From the NCBI RefSeq assembly GCF_900105165.1, contig NZ_LT629740.1:744001-808000 (forward strand): 64,000 nucleotides of DNA, in the 5' to 3' direction. The stretch's first letter is position 1, and every line of letters starts with the position of its first letter. Positions 37,502 to 45,462 of the stretch are shown piece by piece. A program made the translations under genes and the position numbers. The notes beneath the pieces were generated by a model. The model worked only from the letters and a program-made list of their open reading frames with translations. It searched no databases and was not told the DNA's origin. The stretch is from Mucilaginibacter mallensis (GTDB lineage: Bacteria > Bacteroidota > Bacteroidia > Sphingobacteriales > Sphingobacteriaceae).

Positions 37502-38488
37502 TTATTTAATGATCATTGTTTTGCCGGCCTCATCAACCTGCATCCCGGGTGTTGTATCCTTTATTAAAGCTAATATGTTAGTTAAGGAATCCTGCAGCCT
37601 GATGGTAACAGTTATTGGCGTATTGCGTAAAGTATTGTTCTCAATTTTAATATCAGCGTTATAAGCTTCGTTCAATACATCAACCAAGTGCCAAAGAGGG
37701 GTTTTGTTAGCTATAAAGGTATTACTTACATAATAGTTGTATAGCAGGTCGTCGCTTCTTTCTATTTTAAATGCCTTGTCGCCAGGCTTTATGCTAACCA
37801 TCTGCCGGGCGTGTAACTGCACCGCGTTATTATTATTACTTACACTTACTATGCCGCTTTCAACTATAATTTCGGTATTATGCAGTTTGCTTTTTACATT
37901 AAATGCCGTACCTACATCAGCTATATTAATGCCATTTACATGCACGGTAAAAGGTACAGCTGCGTTATGCTTAATGTTGAAGAATGCCTCTCCTGTAAGC
38001 TTCACAACTCTTCGTGTTTTAAAATTACTATTATAAGCGATGCTTGAATTTTTATTCACATGCACTATTGATCCGTCGGGCAGGGTATCCGTCAATACCT
38101 TATCTGTCGCCTGTAGGTTCACCCAGTCCTGTGTTGTACCTTTTTGCCCGTTGTATAAATAAATAGCCCCCCATCCGCAGCCAATCAACAGCAATACAGC
38201 CGCCGCAATGCGCAACCAATTTGTACCGGTTTTAATGGGTATTACTTTTGATGGTTGGCTATTTGCTAATTCCCTGTTTCGTTTGAAATTTTCCCATGCC
38301 TCAGTTTCTTCTAATGGGCTCACCTGTGCCAGGCGGCTACTGGCTTCAAGTATGATATTTATTTCTTCTAATTTTTGAGCATTTGCACTGCTGCTGGCTG
38401 TCCAGGCTTCCACTTCCCGGGCCTCAATTTCAGTGGTTTCCCCAAGTATATACTTGATCAATATATCTTCACTCATATCCTCTTTCAT
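37502..38488 (-). CDS. FecR family anti-sigma factor
   Basis: The 328-residue protein has an N-terminal cytoplasmic part, one membrane helix near residues 90-110 (LRIAAAVLLLIGCGWGAIY), a periplasmic FecR domain (LPDGSIVHVNKNSSIAY, VVKLTGEAFFNIKH, TAFNVKS) and a C-terminal DUF4974 domain (PLWHLVDVLNEAYNADIKIEN). It would hold the ECF sigma factor until a signal arrives from an STN domain. Its ATG overlaps the stop of the sigma gene (ATGA), so the two are translationally coupled. The usual TonB receptor gene is not next to it. Confidence 0.9.
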   Translation of the reverse strand: MKEDMSEDILIKYILGETTEIEAREVEAWTASSSANAQKLEEINIILEASSRLAQVSPLEETEAWENFKRNRELANSQPSKVIPIKTGTNWLRIAAAVLLLIGCGWGAIYLYNGQKGTTQDWVNLQATDKVLTDTLPDGSIVHVNKNSSIAYNSNFKTRRVVKLTGEAFFNIKHNAAVPFTVHVNGINIADVGTAFNVKSKLHNTEIIVESGIVSVSNNNNAVQLHARQMVSIKPGDKAFKIERSDDLLYNYYVSNTFIANKTPLWHLVDVLNEAYNADIKIENNTLRNTPITVTIRLQDSLTNILALIKDTTPGMQVDEAGKTMIIK

Positions 38489-39060
38489 GATCTGAACATA
38501 TTAAATATCATTAGTGCAATTAGTGGTAAAAATTCTTTCATTTCCTTTCTCAATATCCGCAATGCCTTACCCATATGTGTTTCTACTGTTTTTATGGAGA
38601 TTTCAAGCTGATTGGCTATCTCGTGATATTTGAGATGTTCAAAACGGCTTAAGTGAAAAATGGCACGGCATTTTTCAGGGAGTTTATCCAGGGCCTTATC
38701 CAGGTGCTGTTCCATTTCGCTCAATTTTATTTTTCCGTCAGTATTATCAACACGGTTTTCCATTACATGTACAGTATGTGTTTGGTATTTTAAGTGAATC
38801 TTCTGTCGCCTCATGTAATTGAGGCAATCATGATAAACCGATTTGTATAAGTATGATTTTATGGAGATCTGTATATGCACCCACTCATTCTTTTCCCAAA
38901 GTTTAAGAAATATGGCCTGCACAACTTCTTCTGCCGCATCCCAATCTTTCAATAATGAAAAACCATAGGCATGCAGTTCCCTGAAGTGTTTTTTAAACAG
39001 ATGTTCAAAAGCGACCTCGGTTTTATTTGTTAAACCGGCCGTTATTTCCGTACTATCCAT
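38485..39060 (-). CDS. ECF-type RNA polymerase sigma factor
   Basis: The 191-residue protein has region 2 (FEHLFKKHFRELHAYGFSLL, AEEVVQAIFLKLWE) and region 4 with a helix-turn-helix (LPEKCRAIFHLSRFEHLKYHEIANQLEISIKTVETHMGKAL), as in the FecI-like sigma factors of Bacteroidota. It overlaps the FecR gene by 4 bases. It probably reads the promoters of nearby surface-protein genes; the shared two-part motif upstream of the two repeat proteins is a candidate target. Confidence 0.92.
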   Translation of the reverse strand: MDSTEITAGLTNKTEVAFEHLFKKHFRELHAYGFSLLKDWDAAEEVVQAIFLKLWEKNEWVHIQISIKSYLYKSVYHDCLNYMRRQKIHLKYQTHTVHVMENRVDNTDGKIKLSEMEQHLDKALDKLPEKCRAIFHLSRFEHLKYHEIANQLEISIKTVETHMGKALRILRKEMKEFLPLIALMIFNMFRS

Positions 39061-39095
39061 TAGTAACTATTATGATCGGCAAATTAACCTTATTT

Positions 39096-39138
39096 AAATA
39101 AACCGAACAGTTAAAAAATGTAACCGCCCGGTTTATTT
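39096..39138 (-). terminator. Possible terminator hairpin after the beta-barrel gene
   Basis: AAATAAACCG (39096-39105) pairs with CGGTTTATTT (39129-39138). The hairpin lies just after the stop codon at 39141 and before the sigma factor gene. The loop is long (23 bases), so termination is uncertain. Confidence 0.35.
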
Positions 39139-39140
39139 GC

Positions 39141-39713
39141 TTATTGAAATTTAAAACCAACACCCACACTAAAGATATTTGCTTTTTGGCCAAGCCCTTC
39201 ATTAAATTTACTTAAACCCAGGCTGTAACGTGCATCCAGTGTCAGGTTCCCGATGTCAACACCGGCATTTAGAACTGCTCCGGCAGTAAGGTCTTTATAC
39301 TTAAAGCCAGCTGGGGCAACCGGATCTTTTAAATTATAATAAAAATCAGGGCCCGCTGATACCCGGAAGATCAGTGCCGAAGTGTTCACTATCTTATATC
39401 CCGCCATTAAGGGCACATTTAATTGTTTGAATTTAGCATCGTATGAAGTAGCGTTAAAGCTGTATTTATCGCTAAAAGTAACATAGTTAATTTCCGGCTG
39501 AAAGTAAAAGTCCTTACCTATCCGGGCGAATACTCCTGCATTAAACCCAACTTTACCCGATTTATCGGTAACTGCATCCAGGCCGGTTTTTAAGGTTGAA
39601 AAGTTAGCACCCGCTTTTATTCCAAAATCAATCTCTGTAGTAGATTGCGCTTTTACCGAGCTGATGCCCAGTATAATTAAGATAGCCGTAGCAAGTAATT
39701 TAAATGATTTCAT
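39141..39713 (-). CDS. Outer-membrane beta-barrel protein, PorT-like
   Basis: The 190-residue protein has a signal peptide (ending SVKAQ) and alternating strands such as GIKAGANFSTLKT, VGFNAGVFARIG, FYFQPEINYV and a C-terminal GVGFKF, typical of eight-strand Bacteroidota barrels of the PorT/OmpA-barrel type. It has no further domain. It lies between the sigma operon and a surface-repeat gene on the same strand and may belong to the same regulon. Confidence 0.75.
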   Translation of the reverse strand: MKSFKLLATAILIILGISSVKAQSTTEIDFGIKAGANFSTLKTGLDAVTDKSGKVGFNAGVFARIGKDFYFQPEINYVTFSDKYSFNATSYDAKFKQLNVPLMAGYKIVNTSALIFRVSAGPDFYYNLKDPVAPAGFKYKDLTAGAVLNAGVDIGNLTLDARYSLGLSKFNEGLGQKANIFSVGVGFKFQ

Positions 39714-39798
39714 TTTTTTTGGTTTTTGTTAAATTGTATATGATGTTTATTAAGGATGCGCGTTTTTTCGCGTTTTGTAAATGCTTTAAATGATCTGC

Positions 39799-40821
39799 TT
39801 AAAAGTGAAACTGAATTCCTGCTGTATAGCCAAAATATAAGCCATACAAATCGCTGCCATTGTTTCGTGTCCAGCTGGTTACATATTTCTTCACTAAATT
39901 TCTCCCCTCCACATTATCAGTTTCAACATAATTGAAGGATGGTCCGCCAAATATTTCGATTGAACGGGTAATTTTAAAAGCCGGCATCAGGTATGACGAC
40001 GATTTGAAATATTCATCACCTTTAAAACTTTCCAGTCCGCTGGTAATAAGTTCTGTTTTTAGGCTGAAAGCTTTTTCCCTTAATATGTTAACACCAAGGC
40101 CTGCCTCATAAGCATATTTTTCCTTTGTATTTTTAAGATTGCCGCCAATTCCTATAATGCCATAAAAGAGCTTGCCGCCTGAACGGAAACTTAGCATCGT
40201 AGTTTCATTCTCGTCAATGGATACCCCGATGCTCTTATCGTTATTTTTTGCGATGTTGATAATGCCTATCTGTGTACCTGCACTATCGGCAATGTTTATA
40301 AAGCTAACCTGGGTGCCTTTCAGTTTTTTAGCAACGTTCATAAAACCTGCCAATTGCAGCCCTGACACATCCCCGCCTGTATTCAGGAATCCGGCTACCT
40401 GTGTGCCGGTATTATTACGAGCGATATTGGCGAAACCCGCTACTGCTGTTCCTTTTCCCTGCGTATAAGTATTTATAAAGCCCGCGACCATAACGCCATT
40501 TGCGTTTTTACCAATGTGGTTCGAGAAACCAGCTATCTGCACCCCCGTTGCATCCCCGTGGATAACGTTTGATAAACCCGCAAGTGAAAAACCACGCTCC
40601 CCGGCAGAAACGCCGGCTAACAGGTTTAATGAAAAGTTATTGGTATCCCTGGGGGCGCTGGTGTAGTTGCTGCTCAAAGGATAGATCAATCCAATGTTGT
40701 TGCGGTGGTCATTATCATTTTTTTGTGCATAAATACTATTTGCAGTAAATAGCATGAGCATCAGCGCCGCTGCTTTTATAATCGCTGATGTAATGTTGTA
40801 GTTGTACGATTCGAGTTCCAT
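39799..40821 (-). CDS. Surface-repeat protein (LA_2272-type), paralog of the STN protein's C-terminal part
   Basis: The ATG at 40821 gives MELESYNYNITSAIIKAAALMLMLF...IYAQ, a signal peptide; a TTG 12 codons upstream is less likely. The 340-residue product contains about eight 22-residue repeats (GVQIAGFSN, GTAVAGFAN, GTQVAGFLN, GLQLAGFMN) and ends with beta strands finishing YTAGIQFHF. It aligns with residues ~245-591 of the protein at 35706 but lacks the STN and regulatory domains. The repeats probably form a regular beta structure; function is unknown. Confidence 0.7.
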   Translation of the reverse strand: MELESYNYNITSAIIKAAALMLMLFTANSIYAQKNDNDHRNNIGLIYPLSSNYTSAPRDTNNFSLNLLAGVSAGERGFSLAGLSNVIHGDATGVQIAGFSNHIGKNANGVMVAGFINTYTQGKGTAVAGFANIARNNTGTQVAGFLNTGGDVSGLQLAGFMNVAKKLKGTQVSFINIADSAGTQIGIINIAKNNDKSIGVSIDENETTMLSFRSGGKLFYGIIGIGGNLKNTKEKYAYEAGLGVNILREKAFSLKTELITSGLESFKGDEYFKSSSYLMPAFKITRSIEIFGGPSFNYVETDNVEGRNLVKKYVTSWTRNNGSDLYGLYFGYTAGIQFHF

Positions 40822-40848
40822 GTCTGTTTTTTGTTTATTTACAGCAAT

Positions 40849-40875
40849 GACACACAATGGATATCTTACCCTGAC
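40849..40875 (-). promoter_or_regulatory. Two-part motif GTCAGGGTAA-N12-GTGTC, putative ECF promoter (copy 2)
   Basis: On the minus strand GTCAGGGTAA (40875 to 40866) is followed after exactly 12 bases by GTGTC (40853 to 40849). Spacing and both words equal those upstream of the STN repeat-protein gene. It lies 28-54 bases before the ATG at 40821. Confidence 0.5.
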
Positions 40876-41066
40876 TCGTCTTTAAAAAATAATTATAACA
40901 GTAGATTTACCCGGAATATCATTTGTGAGAAAATGAATGGTTCCCGGGTGCTTTGGTGGAATGTTAATTTGATGGGATATGGAAGACCTTTTTCGGTTAA
41001 ACGAAAGGTAATCTTTTACCAGTTATACTTCCGGCCTTGTATGCATAAGTGTTGGGAAGATTAAAA

Positions 41067-41142
41067 AAGGGTGTCATGCTGAGGCACTCGAAGCATGCGG
41101 GCAAAGGCCTTTACGCTTACCCTTCGAGTGCCAGGGTGACCC
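41067..41142. repeat. REP-like hairpin element, copy 2
   Basis: This element matches the one at 32961-33038 over its length, with arms GAGGCACTCGAAG and CTTCGAGTGCC and the same centre GGCAAAGGCCTTTACGC. It is enclosed by the inverted repeat 41047-41062 / 41168-41183. Confidence 0.75.
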
Positions 41143-41825
41143 CGCACTCAATATTTGTAATAAAATAAATCTTCCGAACACTTATGGTCTTGTATGCTGA
41201 AATTGTTGGCATTGAAAAAAGATATTGCTTTACCATTTTCAGCAACCCGTATCTTTTAACTTTATTAAACCCGTTTATAAATGAGTGGATTTTGCGCTTC
41301 ATTATTTAACTCGTCACCTATCTTCAGCGTTTCTAAATAGCTTTGGGGTAAAATATTGGGTATCCCGTTATAAACATTTCCGTCGGGCATGTAGGCACAG
41401 GTCATGGCAGGATGATTGCCAAACTGCTTAAATCATTTATATTCAGTAAGTTATATCAAAATCAAGCAGGATGGGGCACCGAATAGGGCACATTTAATAT
41501 GCTTTTATTTGGTTGCTTTTGTGGTCTGCTTATTCGTATAAGTAATAGTCAATGAACTTGTTATACAAATATAATGAATGTTTTGTAATTTAAAAGTGCT
41601 TTTTGTAACGATTAGCCAAGGGTATCTAACCAATTTACAAATACCGTTTTATGTCGTTCTATCTCATGGTTTACGAGCGATTATACGACAGGAATTTCTT
41701 CATTATAATCCTTTTAATGTCTTGAATCTTTTTAAAAAATGCCTATCGGTATAAAATCGAGAATGTATATCCTCAATTTACTTTTTCGCTAACCACGCAT
41801 AATAGTAACCAACAATCTCATTTAA

Positions 41826-41898
41826 TATCCGACAAAGTGTATTTATTTGCATCTTTTTTGCAAAAAATTATTAATTGTCGGATAAATGATTAATTTTG
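41826..41898 (+). promoter_or_regulatory. Promoter of the AbiL-like operon with a spaced inverted repeat
   Basis: TATCCGACAA (41826-41835) and TTGTCGGATA (41875-41884) form a perfect 10-bp inverted repeat 39 bases apart. A -7 box TAATTTTG follows at 41891-41898, 21 bases before the ATG. The placement suggests a dimeric regulator or DNA looping that keeps the operon off. Confidence 0.5.
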
Positions 41899-41918
41899 TA
41901 CTTGTAAAGAAAGAAATC

Positions 41919-43223
41919 ATGTTATTATCATTTGCAACAACCAATTTCAGATCAGTTCGTGACCGCGTGGAATTAAGTATGTTGAAAACAGGATTAAAAG
42001 GACTACCCTCGAACTATTTTAAAGGAAATAATAAAAATCTATTATTAAGATCCGCGGTGATCTATGGGCCTAATGCATCAGGTAAAAGTGGGTTTTTAAG
42101 AGCAATAAAAGCGCTTGAATATTTGGTTAAAAAGTCAACCAGTTTTGGACCCGATGAGAGTATTGCTCCTTTTGAACCCCACCGGCTGGAGAAATCGTGC
42201 AGCGGAATGCCGGTAACCTTTGAGATTAGTTTTATAGCTCAAAAGTTGCGATATGAGTATATCGTTGCTATCAAATCCAAAACTATTGAGTTAGAAGAAC
42301 TTTATTATTATCCTACAAACACTAAGACATTGCTTTATTCGCGTGTTGCAGGAAGGGAAATAAAATTTGGCGACTATTACAAAGGAGCAAAGAAAACTGT
42401 TGAAAAAATGCTCCTGCCTAATCAGCTATTTTTATCAAAGGCTGCGGAAAATAATGTAGACGCACTATTAGATGTGTACCGGTTTTTCACCCAAGGATTA
42501 ACCGTTTACCCGATGATGGAAGATTACCATGAAAATAACATGGCCAGGTTGTATGCTAAACGATTAGCAGAGGATAAGGAATCGAAATTTTCAAAACGTT
42601 TTAATGCTTTAATTTGCGCGCTCGATACAGGGATATGCGCCGTTGCCGCTGAGGAAGTAGATTGGAATGATTTCAAGTTCCCAGGCAATCTTCCGGATGA
42701 TCTGAAAAAACAAGTCCAGGAAGATTATAAATATGATATTAAAACCCAGCACCCGGTTTTTGACGGTGGAAAAGCCGCAGGTTTTGCTTCTTTCGATGTA
42801 AGCGAAGAATCAGCGGGTACTAAAAGCTTATTTGTAATTGGGGGAATTATTTTGGATGCGCTGGATAACGGGCGGGTGTTAGTGGTAGATGAATTTGAAA
42901 AAAACCTACACCCAAGTATCACACAGTTTTTAATACAACTGTTCCATAATCCGGTGGTAAACCCAAACAATGCACAACTGGTTTTTGCAACACACGACAT
43001 TACGCAACTATCAAATGATCACTTTAGACGTGATCAGGTTTGGTTCACCGAAAAAAACGAATACGGTTCAACCTCGTTATACCGCTGCTCAGACATTCAG
43101 GGTATTCGCTTGGGTACGCCATTAGATAAATGGTATGCCAGCGGAAGGTTCGGCGCGACGCCGATCATTAATGATGTAGATTTTTTAATTGAAATGCAGG
43201 GGAATGGCGAGATTGAGGGTTAA
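41919..43223 (+). CDS. AAA family ATPase, AbiLi-like (phage defence)
   Basis: The 434-residue protein has an SMC/RecF-like P-loop ATPase fold: N-terminal FATTNFRSVRDRVELSM, Walker A GPNASGKS near residue 52, Walker B RVLVVDEFEKNLHPSI near 322 and a switch His in VFATHDITQL near 357. This matches the AAA_15/AAA_21 group that pairs with RloB/TOPRIM-like proteins in abortive-infection systems such as AbiL. The ATG at 41919 fits the domain start; an in-frame start 11 codons upstream overlaps the promoter. The rloB-like gene overlaps its 3' end, as usual for the pair. Confidence 0.8.
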   Translation: MLLSFATTNFRSVRDRVELSMLKTGLKGLPSNYFKGNNKNLLLRSAVIYGPNASGKSGFLRAIKALEYLVKKSTSFGPDESIAPFEPHRLEKSCSGMPVTFEISFIAQKLRYEYIVAIKSKTIELEELYYYPTNTKTLLYSRVAGREIKFGDYYKGAKKTVEKMLLPNQLFLSKAAENNVDALLDVYRFFTQGLTVYPMMEDYHENNMARLYAKRLAEDKESKFSKRFNALICALDTGICAVAAEEVDWNDFKFPGNLPDDLKKQVQEDYKYDIKTQHPVFDGGKAAGFASFDVSEESAGTKSLFVIGGIILDALDNGRVLVVDEFEKNLHPSITQFLIQLFHNPVVNPNNAQLVFATHDITQLSNDHFRRDQVWFTEKNEYGSTSLYRCSDIQGIRLGTPLDKWYASGRFGATPIINDVDFLIEMQGNGEIEG

Positions 43224-43797
43224 TAAAAGGATCTTGATATTATGTGAAGGAGCAACGGAGTATATTTATGCCAAATCACTTCAAATGGAACTGCCCCGCG
43301 ATTTGCAGCGGTCGGTTTCTATTGAAATATTTTATCAAACCCAAAATGATCCTAAAAGCCTGGTTCAGGAGGCACATCGAAGAGAACGGAATGCTTTTAA
43401 AGAGCGTAATGCTTACGATACAATCTGGCTTTTTTTCGACAATGATAACTGGTCACAATTAGGTGAAGCTTTTGTGCTCATCAATAAACACGGCTATCGT
43501 ATCGCCTACACTTCAATTTGTATCGAACATTGGTTCATTTTACATTTTGAGAATACTGGGCGGTCTTTTACTAATGGAGATGAAGCTCTCCGGTATTTGA
43601 ACAGGTTATGGCCACAATATCATAAAACTAAAGTAAATGCCTTTGCTGCATTAAAAGACCGACTGGAAACGGCGATAGAACGGGCAAATATTATTAATCA
43701 AAACCAAGAAGCAGGTATTGCGCTCCATGTGGAGATTATGATGAATGAGACCACACCATTTCGGCGCAAGCTGACCCACTGTTTCGGGGCAAACTGA
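43204..43797 (+). CDS. RloB-like protein, AbiLii-like, 3' end replaced by an IS element
   Basis: The product has the RloB N-terminal motif RILILCEGATEYIYA (conserved Glu near residue 14), the acidic pair in WLFFDNDNW near 79, and SICIEHWFILHFE, as in the TOPRIM-like second component of AbiL-type systems. The start at 43204 overlaps the ATPase gene by 20 bases; 43189 is an alternative. Family sequences end shortly after a NETTPF-like segment with about ten more residues; here the frame runs into repeated IS-end sequence near 43757 and ends with RRKLTHCFGAN, which is IS-derived. The protein may still be active, but its native C terminus is lost. Confidence 0.7.
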   Translation: MARLRVNKRILILCEGATEYIYAKSLQMELPRDLQRSVSIEIFYQTQNDPKSLVQEAHRRERNAFKERNAYDTIWLFFDNDNWSQLGEAFVLINKHGYRIAYTSICIEHWFILHFENTGRSFTNGDEALRYLNRLWPQYHKTKVNAFAALKDRLETAIERANIINQNQEAGIALHVEIMMNETTPFRRKLTHCFGAN

Positions 43798-43825
43798 CCA
43801 TGGTATTTCGGGGCAAACTGACCCA
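43757..43825. repeat. Three tandem IS21-end repeats
   Basis: A ~24-base unit built on TTTCGGSGCAARCTGACC occurs three times in a row, starting at about 43759, 43782 and 43806. IS21-family ends carry such multiple transposase sites. The outermost copy is more diverged and lies outside the TG end at 43780. Confidence 0.65.
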
Positions 43826-43888
43826 CCAAAACTCGTAGCAAATGCTGTAGAAGCAACCATCTTTTGAGGGCAAAAGACCCGTTCTAAG

Positions 43889-45442
43889 ATGGCCAATTTG
43901 ACAATCAGCATGAGTAAGATTAGAAAGATTTTAAGGATGAACAGCCAGGGTCGCAGCACGCGATTTATAGCTGCCCAGATTGATTCATCCCGGAATACCG
44001 TAAGAAAGTACCTGGCCGTCCTTAAGAAGAGCGGCTTTACCTTTGAAGAAGTTAATAGCCTGAATGATAAGGAACTGGAAGATATTTTCGGCAAGACCAG
44101 GGAAAACAACCAGCCAAGCAGCCGTATGCAATCCATGCTGCGCTGCTTTCCGCACGTCGATAAAGAGCTCAAAAAGACCGGTATGAACCGGCAACTCCTG
44201 TGGGAAGCCTATATCAAAGAGTTTCCTGACGGCTATAAGTACACCCAGTTTTGCACGTATTACAACCAATGGAAGACCAGGGTCAACCCGACCATGCACA
44301 TGGATCACAAGGCCGGAGACAAGCTATACGTTGATTTTGCGGGTGAAAAGATGAGCTATACGGACAAGGAAACCGGTGAAGTCATTGAAGTAGAAGTCTT
44401 TGTAGCAATCCTTGGGGCCAGTCAGCTCACCTATGTAGAGGCTGTTATGAGCCAGCAAAAGGAAGACTTTATCGCAGCCTGCGAGAATACCCTGCACTTT
44501 ATCGGCGGCGTTCCTGCCGCCATTGTACCGGATAACCTGAAGGCGGCTGTAACCAAAAGCAGCCGCTATGAACCAACCCTTAACGAAACATTTGAAGACT
44601 TCGCCGACCATTATGGGACTACCATTCTACCAGCGCGGGCGTACCGCCCGCGTGACAAGGCATTAGTAGAAGGTGCCGTTAAGATCATTTATACCAAGGT
44701 ATACGCCCCTTTAAACAAGCATGTCTACCATTCTTTAACAGAACTCAATACAGCGATCTGGCAGGCCCTGGAAGTCCATAACAGCCAGTTGCTTAAGGGT
44801 CGCAATTATAGCAGGATACTACAGTTTGAAGAGATCGAGCGTGGGGCCCTGGCACCGCTACCTGTCCTGCGTTACCAGTTCAAAAAACACTTTTATGCCA
44901 GGGTGATCAAGAATGGCCATGTCAATCTCGGCCCTGATAAACACTATTACAGTGTGCCTTATCGCTTCATCGGCAAGCGGGTTAAGCTATTATACTCCCG
45001 CACTATTGTAGAGATCTACTCCAATTATGAGCGTATCGCTTTGCACCCGCGCGAAAAGAACCCCTATGGTTATACTACTGACAAAGAACACATGGCCAGC
45101 GCTCACCGCTTTAAAAGTGACTGGACACCAGATATGTTCCTCAATTGGGCGGCCTCCATTCATGAGGATGTCAGGCTATATATCCTTCAGATACTGGAGC
45201 GTAAACAACACCCCGAACAGGCTTACAAATCCTGCCTGGGGGTACTTGGCTTTGCAAAAAAAGCAGGGAATGACCGGTTAATAATGGCCTGTCAGCGAGG
45301 GCTCAGTTATGGCCTTTATAGCTATAAAACGATACAAACCATATTGGAAAACAAGATGGACAACTATGAGGAAAGCATATTTGCCGATGAGCTACCCATG
45401 CCTGATCATGGTAATATCCGGGGAAAAGACTATTACAAATAA
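43889..45442 (+). CDS. istA: IS21-family transposase IstA
   Basis: The 517-residue protein has an N-terminal helix-turn-helix (GRSTRFIAAQIDSSRNTVRKYL) and an RNase H-like core. The probable DDE triad is Asp in YVDFAGE near residue 148, Asp in VPDNLKAAV near 214 and Glu in DKALVEGAVKIIY near 261. Length and motif order are normal for IS21, and no frameshift is visible. It inserts the element together with the helper ATPase IstB encoded 20 bases downstream. Confidence 0.95.
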   Translation: MANLTISMSKIRKILRMNSQGRSTRFIAAQIDSSRNTVRKYLAVLKKSGFTFEEVNSLNDKELEDIFGKTRENNQPSSRMQSMLRCFPHVDKELKKTGMNRQLLWEAYIKEFPDGYKYTQFCTYYNQWKTRVNPTMHMDHKAGDKLYVDFAGEKMSYTDKETGEVIEVEVFVAILGASQLTYVEAVMSQQKEDFIAACENTLHFIGGVPAAIVPDNLKAAVTKSSRYEPTLNETFEDFADHYGTTILPARAYRPRDKALVEGAVKIIYTKVYAPLNKHVYHSLTELNTAIWQALEVHNSQLLKGRNYSRILQFEEIERGALAPLPVLRYQFKKHFYARVIKNGHVNLGPDKHYYSVPYRFIGKRVKLLYSRTIVEIYSNYERIALHPREKNPYGYTTDKEHMASAHRFKSDWTPDMFLNWAASIHEDVRLYILQILERKQHPEQAYKSCLGVLGFAKKAGNDRLIMACQRGLSYGLYSYKTIQTILENKMDNYEESIFADELPMPDHGNIRGKDYYK

Positions 45443-45462
45443 CCATTTAAAACAACAATAAC

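Larger units (their letters stand above)
40822..41918. other. 1.1-kb non-coding, repeat-rich stretch
   Basis: No credible gene of normal size is seen. The stretch holds the ECF-like motif at 40849-40875, a 16-base inverted repeat (AAGTGTTGGGAAGATT at 41047-41062 and AATCTTCCGAACACTT at 41168-41183) that encloses a REP-like hairpin at 41067-41142, and the promoter region of the AAA ATPase gene. A 46-codon minus-strand frame at 41265-41405 could be a gene remnant but matches nothing I recognise. Confidence 0.6.

Noticed and set aside
41117..41405. Short minus-strand frames in the 1.1-kb gap, including a 46-codon one at 41265-41405
   Set aside because: One overlaps a REP-like hairpin; the other could be a remnant but matches no family I recognise, so no gene is called.
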